A stretch of 64,000 nucleotides of DNA from Nemania diffusa (lineage: Eukaryota > Ascomycota > Sordariomycetes > Xylariales > Xylariaceae). Below, in pieces: positions 45,779-58,443 of this stretch. The notes under the pieces are model-generated. The model was not told the DNA's origin. It saw only the letters and a program-made list of their open reading frames with translations, and made no database searches. The translations under genes were made by a program, and so were the position numbers. The stretch is from NCBI GenBank assembly GCA_038501195.1, contig JBBPUQ010000004.1, positions 5,160,001 to 5,224,000 of the forward strand. Reading direction: 5' to 3'. Positions within the stretch are counted from its first letter, which is position 1. The number at the start of each line of letters is the position of its first letter.

Positions 45779-48392
45779 ATGGATTTCGGGGATCCTGATG
45801 ACGGCGGCGGGTTTGGGGAGGACGAGCCTAAGAAGCCACGGGCTCTGCCAGCCGATCTCCCCAAGTCACTCGACGATCGAAAAGTAGTTTCCACAGAATT
45901 TGTGCCAGAGACAGAAATGTACGATGGCTGGCAAGGTGCGCATCACCTACTGCCGCTGGATCTCCTCTTTCCGGCAGCTAACCGAGCTCTCCGACAGGTC
46001 AATCGCAATTCCTGACTACTCCAATAGCCGCGCGGCCCTTACAGTTCAACAATCTGTCCCTTGACGATCCCGATTACGACCGCCACCTAACGAAGGGGAT
46101 TGCCGATAGTGATACACGGCTTATGGAGATGCTACAAGCACAGGCCCAACACCATGGTGGAGAGACATTTGACGACGTCGAAGCTGTCGCTGAGGATGCT
46201 AAGTTGTCAGAAGAGGAAAAGAAAACGATGTTACAGAAGGCCCTGAATATGGCTTCAAGTAATGGCGATATTGCACAGGTGTCTAAGATTCTTGGCGGTA
46301 AGGCGAAGGCCTTCGTCGACGTCAACGCCCCAGACGAAGACGGCACGCCTCCGTTGATATACGCTAGCTGCTTTGTGAGCAATTCCACGTAGACCCGTTA
46401 CCTAGCTCTTGCTGATAGTATGGTTTATAGGGACACGAAAGCGTCGTTCAAGCTCTTGTGGAAGCTGGTGTGGAAGTAGACAAGCAGGACCGAAATCAGT
46501 GGAGCGCGTTGATGTGGGCAATGACAAATCGTCACAAGGGGATTGCAAAAATATTGCTAGATAACGGGGCGTCCCCAGAGGCGAAGACGTCATCCGGTAG
46601 AACCGCATTTGACTTTGTGCCTCCTGATAGTGATATGTCCTTTTATCTACACGACAATGGCTATACCATTGGTAGCGCTGGAGTGACAGATGACTTCTAC
46701 AATCCAGGTTTCTCTCAAGACAGGTTCGAGGAAGAGATGGCTGAAAATGAAATCCGACGTCGGATGATGATGGACAGCGCGAGGGACCTTGAGGTCGATC
46801 TTGGCAATATGGGATTTGATGATCAGCCCGAGGTAAGTCTTCTAACTGGGATAATTATGTACTGCTTTGACTGACTTGCGAAGCCTTTGGACGAGTTTGA
46901 GGAGGAACAGCAAGAGTTCGACTGGAATCGTTGTTTACACGATCAGATGTTCGTTTTTCAAGAGAGCGAACTCGATAGAATACTCGACATTATCATTACG
47001 AACATGCGCCCACAACGATCACCATCCCAAAAGCCCGTACCCGCGAACATGATATTTCTAAGTGCCCGCTATGCACATTATCATGCCAGCCACGAGCTCT
47101 TGGGCAAACTACTCGTCACTGCCCAAGACAAAATAAACGATATCGTGGAGCTTTATCAGTGGGATATGACTATATTGGCTTTCTGGATGTCAAATGCAAC
47201 ATTATTGTTGCACTACTTGAGAAAAGACACCGGCTTGTTAGAGGCAACAACAGAATTCCAAGCACAGCTCTCTGAACTGATCAATGAGATATTTATCCTT
47301 ATCGTCAGAGATGCCGAAAGAAGAATGGATAAGGTGTTAGATTCAGCAATGCTAGACCACGAAACCATACCAGGCCTTGAAGACGTCACTTTCCAGCACG
47401 AATGGAAGCTTTTCAAGAGAAAAAAGGAGGTCAAGGTGGAGCCTCTTGAGAAGCGGTTTCGACCTCCATCACCGAAGCAGCGCGCTAAGCCGGCACCTCG
47501 GAATGTAACCTCACTCCTATCATCAACACTATTCGTTCTTGACCTCTATGACATTCACTCAGTCATCACATCACAAATAATATCCCAGCTGCTCTATTGG
47601 CTCGGCGCTGAACTTTTCAACCGGGTTATGAATAACCGGAAGTACTTAGCAAGGACAAAGGCGATGCAGATCCGAATGAACGTCTCGGTCCTAGAAGACT
47701 GGGCTAGGGCAAACGACCGCAAACCAGAGCACTACGAATACGGTGAGACTCACGCCTCAAGCGAGACGACTATGGAGATCGCACGTAAACATCTCGCTCC
47801 CATCGTCCAGCTACTCCAATGGTTGCAGTGCTTCTCATCACTCGATCCAGATGACCTGGAGGCATTGGTTGGGACTCTACAACAACTTAGACGCCTGAGT
47901 CCTCAGCAGCTGATATACGCTGCTAAGAATTATCGATTAGAGGTCGGTGAAAAGGGGCTCCCAAAAAGTGCGTTAAAGTATCTTGATTCGATCCAAAAGG
48001 AGGCTATTATACGGAGAGATAGAAGGAGGACCGCTTCGCCGATGCCGCCTAGTAGCACGCCGTCGACTCCAGTGAAAAATACCTTCAACGGCCACGACAT
48101 AGATACTCCCGGAAGTGTGCAAGGCACACCTCGTATCGATCACGACGATGACGATGACCTACCTGATGGCATCAATCTTGACCCATCATTCATGCTGCCC
48201 TTTACCCTTCCCTCCGTCACAGACATGCTCATCTCTTTCGGCGCAGGTTTCGGCGGAGTTAACCGCGAACGGGAAAGGAAATACATCCCTACTATTCCTC
48301 CAGAGTTCCTAGAAAAACTCGAAGTGAGTGGCAACTCAAGCAGACCCATGTTTGGAGAGAAAGATTGGGAGAACGAAGTGCTTGAAGCATGA
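45779..48392 (+). CDS. Ankyrin-repeat and Dilute (DIL) domain protein
   Basis: An 804-residue protein with ankyrin repeats followed by a Dilute domain, the fold that forms the cargo-binding tail of class V myosins; fungal ankyrin-plus-DIL proteins are conserved but little studied. Exons are 45779..45935, 46028..46374, 46431..46832 and 46884..48392, all phases matching. The first join (MYDGWQ-AARPLQFNNLSLDD) uses acceptor CCAATAG; a later AG (46044) would give a stop. Ankyrin units span about residues 150-240 (GTPPLIYASCFGHESVVQALVEAGVEV, then WSALMWAMTNRHKGIAKILLDNGA). The DIL region covers about 330-690, with ISQLLYWLGAELFNRVMNNR near 535. The C-terminal 110 residues contain an Asp run and a Ser/Pro/Thr stretch. 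A role in vesicle or organelle traffic is inferred. Confidence 0.88.
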
Positions 48393-51300
48393 TAGTTGAG
48401 GCCACCGCGCTGGCGCATACTGCTAGAGCTTTCGGCCCAGCTGGGTTATTGTATATTTTTGCCTATCGTGACTCCGTCGTAAGAATGGCTTTTTTATAGT
48501 CACTCATGGGACTCTTTTTAACCTAGGCAGATAAAATATGCTCCAATCTTTGTATCTTTAGACGGTCGCTAAAATGAGCAAGGAACACTGCAAATTTTTG
48601 TTTGCGCAGGTTATTATACCACCAAAAAGGCTACACACTTTGTTATAGAATGTTGGGGATATAATTTACCTGGGAAGAGGCGCCACACTATGCGTAGACT
48701 TTTCCAATCTACTTTATTGACTTTAGTCCATTGACCTGGTAACCTCAAATTACACCTGGCAATCGAAAACGATTAAACACATCCCATGGTTAGCTAACTG
48801 TGTTTAACCAACAAATATAAAGGCGGTCGGCTTCGTGCCGTCGTAGCCTAGTCTTGCCCACTTAGTTGGCGGTCACCCCTCTGTTGCGGTGAAGCTGAAT
48901 TCTTTTCGGTTTCTTTCATAGCACAGAACACTATACCCGTCGCCAGCTGTAAATTAAACTGGAACCTATATTCGCGAAGATATAGGATGTGAGAAAACTC
49001 CTCCATAAATAGTAGGTTAAGTAAGTACTATCGGCTGAGGCAAAGAAGTTTAAAAAGAGCCGAGTCCCGTCTCTGCACCCGATGCCACGGGATGCCCTTT
49101 TCCTTCCTCATCATAGATTGTTTGACTGGCGGTGACCTTGGGATACGCTGGCTAAATGCCAGCGTCAGATTGGCGGCAATAAACGCAAGTGCAAAACCGG
49201 AACCACCAGCCCGCGGGTTTTTTTGTCGTCGAGAGACTAGGCCTAAGCTGGATTGGTCGAGCCACGTCCCCGGTTGTTGTCAATTTGCTGGAATACTACG
49301 TGGTGTTACTTATCTTCATACCTCACACACTTCACGCTTCTCTCACTGCCTCTATCCGCAGTTTGGAAATGGCGGGCCATGTTGACGACGGTCAGCTCTC
49401 CGTCAACGTTATCTCAAGCCGAGCTCGGATTACGTATGTTGGCTGGGCACCTTGCCCGTCGTTTTTATGCTACCTTCCGATCACGACTTAGCTACCTATC
49501 TCGGTAGACCACTAAGTTTCCCATGCGATGAAGAGATGTATAAATGGAGGGAATAAGCTAATGTGGGGGGCAGTATCGAGACCCCTCTATTTCCCAATTA
49601 GGCAAGTAGACAGAATTCCCATATGATTCACCGCGAATGGTGTGGCAGATCAACCCCTCCGGAGAAATCCACGATTGCGGAGACAGCTTGAAACCGGCCG
49701 AACAGAGCAAGTTTAGAAGGCAAGAGTTATGTCGTGGTTTATTCCGGGCATTTGTTCAAGCCCCTCTCTTGTCACATGCTATGTATTATACTCTAGGAAA
49801 CGTTGCGGGTGGGCGGATCACTCCTCACGGCACGTTGCTGGCTGCCTGGGGCTGGAACATAGTTCTTGTGAATTAGGTTGGCAATACGTGTGAAAACTCA
49901 TTCGTAGAGAATCGAGAGATATAAGAAGGGCAATACAATGTATACAATAGGTACTAGAGACGTCTATAAAGATCATAGTAGGTTCCTATAGGACTAAAAA
50001 TGGCTCTGACGAACAAGACGGGACCGGGTCGCAGCTAGCTTACTACTAGCCTGGTATCTTTGCCTCATTGGACATACTACCGATAGTTTCAGCTAATTAC
50101 TATATTCGAGGGGCGGTTGATGGTTCCGTGGCACCGCACCAGAGGAGAGCCCGGGAGAACAGTAATAGGTGTCATTGAGGGGAGACTTACCCTCCGCCAC
50201 TCAGCCGGCTACGTGGTGGTGGCACTGGGTGGTGGTGCTGCTCGCTGCTGATGGTGGGTGCACCACAGGCCATGTGTAAAAGAAAGTGACAAATGGTCTA
50301 TCTATTCTACGCTGCGTAGACAGGGCGTTGGGTCGACGATACCTAATAATAAAACCGAGAATGATACGTAACGCAACCTACACACATCAGCTAGCGCTCA
50401 AGTTACCTACCCCGGAGGCCACGCGCGCGAGGGTGATGGGGCCTGCGAGGACGAGTAGACATGGCTTGAAGTAGTAAGTGCCGCGTCCTGGCCAGTGCCG
50501 ATATGTAGAGCACTTATGACGAGCTCTTACAAAGCTGGGTGAGGGTGAGGTGGATGGATACCAGTCGTCAACCTTGGCCCACTGGGACTTCTCGGCATTT
50601 TGGGTGCGTAGATACCTCTCTATGCCTAGGCAATTATGCCTAGGTATCTAGATAGATGGGTTAGCTGGTATTGGTATTGACGCCGCCTCTCGGTTTTGCT
50701 GTCTGAATCGGACCGCACGACAGACAGACCCGGCTGCATATCATGTGGTAAGTGATGAGTATGCGGTCAATTGGGCGTTCCCACGCCGTTTCGGCTGAGA
50801 CCATCTGATTGATTCTGACCACGACCAGGCCTGACTAAAAAAAGAGGTGCATATGTAGGCCGCTTAGGCTGGGCCAGGCTGGTTGCTGCTGGCTGGTTGG
50901 GGAGAGACAGACGCATGTAAGTCATCGCCCGCTACATGATGTACCTACTGTACTACTGCGTAGGTCTTCCGTGTGCCAGTAATTGGGTGCTACGTCAGGT
51001 TGGGGATGTTCGGCGGTGAGTGTGGACGCGTGTTGGACCGTCTTCCCGACGCAGACGGACATTGTTTAAAAGATGTAAGAAAAGGGACCGGCCACCACCA
51101 CCACCATTTAGATATTGTTTTAGAGCCGCCGTTGTATTGTTTCTTAGTTTGATCCTTTAGACTACCTACTCGAACAAACAAACCGGGGGCGCTGTCGTTC
51201 TATTCTTCCATTAACGCACATCCTGGCACCTTATTCGGTAGCGTGCCACTGGGTTAGTTGTTAGTTGTTAGTTGGTCGGAGACTACCCACGATACCTACC

Positions 51301-52038
51301 ATAGTCTAGAGTCTAGACAGGTCTCCATGACACGAGCTGAGCCAGCAACTCCAAAATACCGGCCGTCTCGACACCTTCATAACCCGCTCAAAAGGGAACC
51401 TAGGGAAACCTAGCCTGGTCTACTCGTTGCTCTAGTCTTTCTAGCTGGTATGTCTCGATCCAATTGGCCTTATTCTCGCTGCACCCTCCTCCTTACGCTG
51501 AGGTTTTCGATTTATCATTTCCACTGCATTCCCAAAAGCTAATGTAACTTTGTCTAAAAGCAACTCGTTCAATATTGGACAGATCAGTACTAGCGACTGT
51601 GTGCAAGTCGTTCCACGGCATTGCTCTGTACTATTCGACGGTCATAGAGCATAGCCTGCTTATATTGATGCATGACAGATGATCGGGTAATACACCGTCA
51701 TTTTGGCCCCCATCAGACCTATACGCATAGATAAAGGGAAGACACCATAACCGGGTATAGGTAGTAGATCACATACTCTACTATTATTGACCCCCTGCGA
51801 ATCTTCGCCTATTCCTATATTCCTCGACGAGGGTAGCTAGCCCCTACTGCACTTTGCTCCCTTAACGAGATAGCTTCGACGGGATTGGAGACATCGGGCC
51901 TCAAGCAGCGCTGTGGCACCGGAGCAGCACCAGCATCCTGCTATCACCGAGCCAAGACCGGCTTGTGGCACACTTGCGTCGCACAACATAAAAATAGTAT
52001 CTGATCGTTAGGTACCCGAGATTGCCTGACGATATATC
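48393..52038. other. Gene-free interval
   Basis: About 3.6 kb with no supported gene. Frames at 49092-49507 and 49637-49876 are short and without motif. Features seen: CCA/TGG-rich words at 50210-50260 and 51092-51106, a TTAGTTG repeat at 51257-51275, and TAGGTA words near 50640. The right end is the promoter of the TBC-domain gene. No clear tRNA seen. Confidence 0.45.
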
Positions 52039-55000
52039 ATGTTTGGAGTTGTGCAAGGAGGAGCTGGGGGAGCTGGCATAGCAGCGCCGTTTGGGAATCC
52101 TTCGTCGCAACCCTCACTGTCGATGGCACCGAGAACCAAGAGCAGCGGGCGATACAATAAACATAAGCATCACTCCACGCTGGCGCCGTTCAGAGACGAT
52201 ACAAGACTGGTAGCGCTACGGTACGACCAGACTGTCGCATTGGAGCCGCCGATTCCTCTACCGCCCCCTCGCTCGCCCCTACGTCCGCCTCCCCGTGCCT
52301 CCTCGTTCAATCTAGCCTCGGGCTCCACGCCCAATTCGCCCGTTACCGTTGCGCCGCCTCCACGCCCGCCCCCGCCTACCGAGCAACACCCGGCTCTACG
52401 CACCATCAGCAGCCCTCGGACTCTTGACAGCGACACGAGAAGAGATTCGGTGCTTGCATCGACAATATCTTCTCACTCGTACGGCTCATACGGCTTATAC
52501 ACAAGCGCCTACTACGAGGCGGACAGCAGCGACGAAGAGGAAGACGACGACCCTTTCGCGTACGAGAGGATCGACGCGGTTTCCAAGCTGCAGCCGCTGC
52601 AATTGAAGGCAGGCTCGGCGGGCTCCTCGATATACTCACTTCCTGAGCGAGAAGGCAGTCTCGACCACCAGGAACAAAAGCGGGGACATAGTCTGCAGCT
52701 GCAGCGGGAAAGACGAAGCCAGAGAGACACGGAAGGCGAAGGGGAAGGCCGACGGGCTAGCGAGGCCGACAGCAGCAGACCTAGCGAGGCATCGCTCTCG
52801 CCTGCACTCTCCATCGGCGGCAGCAGCACAGCGTCGCCGGCATTTCCTGCAAGCCCCGCAACCCCACCGCCCCATTTCTCCAAGCGATTCGTTCGAAGTT
52901 TCAGCTTGCGATCCGGCTCATTGTACAATACCACCAGCAAATCATCATCCCTGTCGTCGGCATCGTCGGCGTCGACGTCAATGAAGCGATTGCGCAAAAA
53001 GTCGCAGGCTGGCGAGGACGGGAAAGAGGACGGCGGGAGTGCGATTGCAAGTGTGAAGGCGAAGGCAAAGGCAAAGGGAAAGGCAAAGGGTAACGGGAAC
53101 GATAGCGTTAACGGTAGCGTCAACGGTAACGGTAACGGGAACCGACGGGTGGAGAGAAGCATGGACATGGGCACGAGCAAGGGCACAAGCTTAGACATGG
53201 AGCTGCCCGACACAACGGCCCCATCTCACCACTCCTCCTCATTACCCTCCTCCACCTCCACCTCCACCTCGTCACCCCTGCCCCTCTCTCAATCTCACTC
53301 CCATTCGTGGAGCGCGACTAACCCAATTCACCCAACTAATACTCCTAATACTACTCCTCCTAATCCTAATCACACGCATACAAGTACGCGTTCTGACGGT
53401 TCCGCTAATGTTGGCCCGGCCTCGCCAGTCATCTCCACCAACATTCCCTGTGGGAGCTTCTTCGAGGAGGATGATTTGAGCAAACTCTCCTTTTCCATCC
53501 GTGGCAGCCTCATCTTCGGCGGCAAGCGTCCGTGGAAGACGAGTGGCAGCACTAGCAGCGCCAATCTGAAGATGGCCGATAAAGACGTGATCCCCGAACA
53601 GTCCACCCTAAGTCACGCTACCAGCACCTCCTCCAACAACAAAGCCCGCGTCTTCCCCCTCGTCCCAACCGCATCAAAGAAAGATCATGGGATTCCTACA
53701 CCTGCGCCCGCACCCGCGCCCGCGCGACCACCGCGCGAAGACGACATGGGCGTCGCTGCGATGATCCAGAAGCCCTTCCAACTCCCCGAGTCGCCGCGCC
53801 TGCCACAACGCTCGCAGTCCGAGCTTGTGAACGATACCGCATCCACATCCCATAAGCTACCTCCCAGCATTCGGGTCATCTCTGCAGAGGCTGAGAAGGA
53901 ATCTCAAAAGGTGAGATCTCTTTATGAATCCGGGGAAGGTCTCCAGTTGGGAGACGGCGACGTGCCCTGGCCGCTTGGCCGGGTACTTGAGCCTCCCCTA
54001 GAAGCCCCGTCAGATGCGGATGGCAATGACGCGTATGATTTCCTTGACTCTCCATCCTTCTTTTGCTATTGACTATGCTGACCAGCCGCAACCACGACAG
54101 GCCAAACGACCAAAAACATGGACACCTTATTCAAACGTCGGCTATTACGTCCTCGCCAGTGCCACTAGATAAACACGAGCTCGCAGGAGGTATTGAGGAC
54201 TGGGAGGGGGTGCAAGGCCAAGATGTCGATCGCTACGGTTTCATTGTGCCTCAGCAATCAGGCTCAAGCTCACCACCCAGTACAGCCACACCGCCTAGTT
54301 CCTCACCTATTCGGTTTTCTTCGCGCAAACATCGAAATGTTCTAATCCATAAGGATGTCACATCACTCTCGTTAGGCGCTAAGCGCGGCCCAACGAAAAA
54401 GCTGTCGGCTCGGTCCCTGAATACGCATACCTCTGAGCTTTCTACACTGTCTCGACGATCTGTTCGTTCTACCATTCGCCAAGCTACCAATAAGCTTCCC
54501 CACAACAAAGACAGGAGATTAATAGATGAGGCTGGCGATCTCCTTGCATTACAGCCCGGCCTTTCGTTCATCACCGAAGATGATGGGATAGAGAAGATAG
54601 CAGCCGAGCTGAAGCGCAAGGAAGTAAAGCGCACCGAAAAGTGGCGAAGGATGGCCAAGATAGTGAAACCTGGCTCCGACGGTCAGGGCACAATCTTCCA
54701 TTTCGATGTCAATAACCCCAAGCTTATTGAGCGCACGTGGAAGGGCATACCGGATTGCTGGAGGTCCGCGGCTTGGTACTCGTTTTTAGCCTCGAGCGCA
54801 AAGGCTGATCAGGTCAACTACGTACCCGACGAGGAGCTCGCCGCCGCCTTCCGCCGCCTCGTAGAGGAGCCTTCACCGGATGATATGCAAATCGATTTAG
54901 ATGTACCGAGGACCATCAACCAGCACATCATGTTCCGAAGAAGATATCGTGGTGGGCAGCGACTCTTGTTCCGAGTTCTACATGCTATGTCCATCTACTT

Positions 55001-55642
55001 TGCCGACACAGGTTATGTCCAAGGCATGGCAACCTTGGCGGCGACTTTACTTAGCTACTATGACGAGGAACAATGTTTCATAATGCTCGTTCGACTTTGG
55101 CAGTTTCGTGGCCTAAATCGGATATATCAATCCGGGTTTGTCGAACTCATGGGAGCTTTGAAAGATTTTGAAACACATTGGTTGAACGACAAGGACGTAG
55201 CAGAAGTACTTGTAAGTTAAATATCTAAAGCACTAGGGGCTACGAATCTAACATTTCATAGAAAGAACTCTGCATCGATCCCACCGCCTATGCCACCCGG
55301 TGGTATTTAACTCTCTTCAACCTTTCGATCCCATTTGCAGTTCAGCTTCGTGTTTGGGATGTCTTTATGCTCCTTGGCTCATCTCCTCCCCAAGGATCAG
55401 AGAGCAGCTCGGGAGTAGGAAAAGAAGTGGAAAGCTACCCCTCATCTAGGGGACTAGAAATATTGCATGCGACTAGTCTTGCAATCATCGACACACTAAA
55501 TGCTACACTTATTGACTCTGACTTTGAAAACGCGATGAAGTCCCTCACTTCGTGGGTCCCTATTAAGGACGAGCAGAGATTTCTAGAGGTTGTGCATGTC
55601 GAATGGAAGAAGCATCAGAGTAGACAGAAGAAGAAGACTTAG
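52039..55642 (+). CDS. TBC-domain Rab GTPase-activating protein
   Basis: An 1161-residue protein whose C-terminal third is a TBC domain, which stimulates GTP hydrolysis by Rab GTPases in vesicle traffic. Exons are 52039..54032, 54101..55211 and 55262..55642. The first intron uses donor GTATGA and acceptor CGACAG; the tempting donor GTGAGA at 53911 would not keep phase. The catalytic pair is present: Arg finger in IDLDVPR (R935) and Gln finger in YVQGM (Q972). RTWKGIPDCWRSAAW opens the domain and LTLFNLSIPFAVQLRVWDVFMLLG closes it. The N-terminal 600 residues are low in complexity: Pro-rich (about 75-125), an acidic patch (SSDEEEDDD), Ser runs, a KAKAKGKAKGNGN repeat and an APAPAPARPP repeat. 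The conserved DWEGVQGQDVDRYGF precedes the domain. Confidence 0.9.
53057..53147 (+). repeat. AAGGCA / AACGGT short repeats inside coding region
   Basis: In-frame repeats coding alternating Lys-Ala/Gly-Lys and Asn-Gly residues in the disordered N-terminal half of the TBC protein. The hexamer units suggest length variation between strains. Confidence 0.7.
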
Positions 55643-56830
55643 GATACCTCTCTTCATGCTCTAGTGCTCTCATCTCTACACGAGCCGGATTCGGACACTA
55701 TCCGCTCACACTCTTCGCGCACCGTCAAACGCAAGTACCACGAGAGGCAATAGCACCTCCCCCTAATGACGTCTCTCGTCCTCTGGGCTGCGACAACACT
55801 TTTTTTGTTATCGTTTTGCTGTCATATTAGAGGGTTTGGGAGCAAAATCGCGCGTTGGCGGCAGAAAGCCATTTTTCTTTCTTTTTCGTCTTGTTTTTGG
55901 GCCGTCTCGTTTCCTGCACTATACCCTTACGCATTCAATGATAGCGGTGGCTTCTCTATGTGGTTGATAAGAAACGGAGTCGACTTTGGATTGCCCCCAC
56001 GACCTTTCCTTTGTGTCTATTGGATGTGGTCCGTTGTAGATTAGAGAGTATGCCGCCCTATGACATTACCCCCCTAGTAGCGGTTGTTCTCTCTCATCCT
56101 CACTGGACTGGAGACGGAATTCTAAAAACCATACTACGTATGATACGCAATAAAGTAATGTTTCTTTTACTTGTGGAGGTAGCACCATTATCGTCCACGT
56201 GAATACAGTTACGACGGTCTTATATTTCTAAGCGCCAACTACCTTCGTTAAACACCGACACAAATTCCCGAAAGAAATATTAATTATAAAGAAGGCTTTC
56301 GTACAAACTGTCGAAAGAAATCAGGCCTTGAAGCTTACAGTCATGTGCATTGGCGAAGTTAATGTCCGAACCTAATGGTGTTAAGGAAACAGTCTATGTA
56401 CAACAGACCAGCTTTTTTTGTAACTTGAAGTTTTTTAAGGTTTAAGCGTACCTACTATCCTTCTTTTCTTGCCCGCATAAGAATATACAGGTATACGAAG
56501 TATAAATAGGGTTTTAAGCCGAGCACCCTCTCTCTTCTACCACTACAGAGAGTATCACCTTATTCTTCCAACTTTCTACCCCTAAGGGTATATTATCTAC
56601 GACAGGTAGATTCATCTACGTGTATTGAATATCGTCGCTACCTAGCACGCACCTAACAACAGTCGAACACTTGACTCCGTATCTTTATTTCTCTTCCTAA
56701 ATCGACATTGTTATCGACCAGTGTAATCACGCAGAATGAAGTCTTGTACTTCTCATCTCGCCTTCGTTACCTACGCACAGGAGATCGTACCCAATAACCA
56801 CCATACCACGAGAAAGGACAGACCTACACA
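55643..56830. other. Intergenic region
   Basis: About 1.2 kb between two plus-strand genes, holding the TBC gene 3' end and the promoter of the PPxY protein gene. A plus-strand frame at 55766-56044 (92 codons) is hydrophobic at its start but matches nothing I know and lies where a 3' untranslated region is expected. TATAAATAG at 56501 is a possible TATA element about 330 bases before the start codon. Confidence 0.45.
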
Positions 56831-57846
56831 ATGGAGCCACGCCCGCCCTATAAGGATTCCCCGCCGTCGTACGTAGAGGCGATGAGCGCCGACTACGACT
56901 ATCCCTCGAGCTCGAGACGGCTCACGGCCGCCCGCACGAGCAGCACGTTCCACCCGGTGCTCTACTGCCACCTCAGCAGCGACGCGCACGTGTTCCCGCG
57001 GACCTTCGGCGTCTACACGAGCACCCCGCGCCATTACTACATCGGCGGGAGCCAGGAGTTCCCCCTCTACGCCATCTCGACGCGCTCGCTGCAGCCCATG
57101 AAGCCGGACCTGGTGCTGTACAGCGGGGTGTCTGAGGACAGTGCGTTGGCCCGCCTCCTCCTCCTCTCCTCTCCCTTTTCTTATAGGTATCCACATGCAT
57201 ATGGACACACACACACACATTTATATATAACTAGAGTATGATCGTCCGCCAATACTAACATCTTTTCTCCCCAACCATAGTGCCAGCCCTCGCCTCCGTC
57301 CTCCACGACACCCTAACCCGCTCAGCAAGCATCGCCCTCCCAGCCCCCCCAAACGCCAACAGCCCAGCCGTCCACGAGCCCCTAGAGGCCTCCGGCGCCT
57401 TCTTCTCGCGGACGCTCTCCTTCGCCATCGAGACCCCCGCCGCCGCCGCCGCCGCCGGCGGGCGCGAGCACTTCGAGTGGCGGCGCAGCGGCGGCGGCGA
57501 GGTCGACTCCCTGCGGGGCCGGCCCCTGGGCTGGAAGCTCGTGCGCCTCACGCCGCCCCCCGACGCCACCCCCAAGACGAAGACGTCCGGCGGCGGAGAC
57601 GACAGGTACTGCGGAGACTACGTGCCCGGTCACAGCAGCGACGGCAGGGAGGTCGTGGCCGTGTGGGTGGGGCCTGCGGCGCCGGCGCTGTTCGCGTCCA
57701 AGGTGCTGCGCTTCCGGTTCCTCGGCGCCGGGGCCGATGGGAGTCTGGGCCCGCGCTGGGCGGTCATGGCTGTTGCGTCGGCGCTCGCGGTGTGGCATCG
57801 CGAGCATAGGGGGCGGCATCGGGGACTGGCTTCGGCGAGTTTTTGA
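56831..57846 (+). CDS. Uncharacterised fungal protein with N-terminal PPxY motif
   Basis: A 291-residue protein. Exons are 56831..57140 and 57281..57846; the 140-base intron has donor GTGCGT and acceptor CATAG, joining SED-MPALASVLHD. The N-terminus (PPYKDSPPSYVEAMS) has a PPxY motif, a docking site for WW domains such as those of Nedd4/Rsp5-type ubiquitin ligases and their adaptors. The rest shows alternating strands: LYCHLSSDAHVFPRTFGVYT, DLVLYSG, FSFAIET-like, FEWRRSGG, GWKLVRL, VVAVWVGP, KVLRFRF. This pattern is seen in fungal proteins of unknown role and recalls small LURP-one/tubby-like barrels, an inference only. Exon 2 is very GC-rich with an Ala run (AAAAAA). I do not know its function. 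Confidence 0.7.
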
Positions 57847-58443
57847 GAGGTGGGTTGTGCTGTTTTGGCATGGGGGGAGGGGGCAGATTGTTAAGGGGTT
57901 GTCACGGTGGGTGTGGTCGGAAATTTGGCACACTTACTTGGTTGCTAGACCATGTTGTTAAAGCATCGCCTAAGACGCCTGCTGGTAGTAGGTCCGTTAA
58001 AGTGGATTGGTTATCGAGGAAAGGCGATTCAGGCGGTTTATGAATCTTCAACTCCTCCCTACTTGAATGGGTCGTTGCTATACCTCTACATTCTTTACGA
58101 GACGAATGAGTACAATTACGATGATTGCTGGCGTTGAGATTGTGGGATACCTAAAGAAAAATAGATTATCAAGGACTACGAGCTTACTATATGTTACAAT
58201 TATGTTAAGACTTCTCATGAAGTATCAAGTCACTGGTACTGGCAAAAGCATTATAAGACTTTATGAGGTTATTTTTCCTAAAATCTACGGTAGTTAAACT
58301 AATCAAAGGGTATGGTGTATGTGCAGGCTATGCACTTATAGACAGGGGAGGTATCTTACCTTGATGCTCTCCGTATCTACCATTTCATCTCATATGCACC
58401 AAACTAATGCCCATGTTAGCAGTAGATCATAAAGTCGAGATGT
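57847..58443. other. Convergent intergenic region
   Basis: About 0.6 kb between the stop codons of the PPxY protein gene and the RING protein gene. It may contain a short last exon of the RING gene on the minus strand (about 58392-58404). Nothing else is seen. Confidence 0.45.

Noticed and set aside
46028..46050. Acceptor CTTACAG at 46044 for exon 2 of the ankyrin/Dilute gene
   Set aside because: With the only good exon 1 donor it gives a stop within six codons; the earlier CCAATAG acceptor keeps phase.
52512..53213. 233-codon minus-strand frame inside the TBC gene
   Set aside because: Shadow of the low-complexity coding strand; Leu/Ser/Pro runs mirror the repeats.
53911..54100. Intron with donor GTGAGA at 53911 in the TBC gene
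   Set aside because: It ends exon 1 in phase 0, which leads to a stop after the acceptor; the donor GTATGA at 54033 keeps the frame.
57382..57933. 183-codon minus-strand frame over the PPxY gene
   Set aside because: Antisense of a GC-rich exon with Gly/Arg/Ala runs; no motif.
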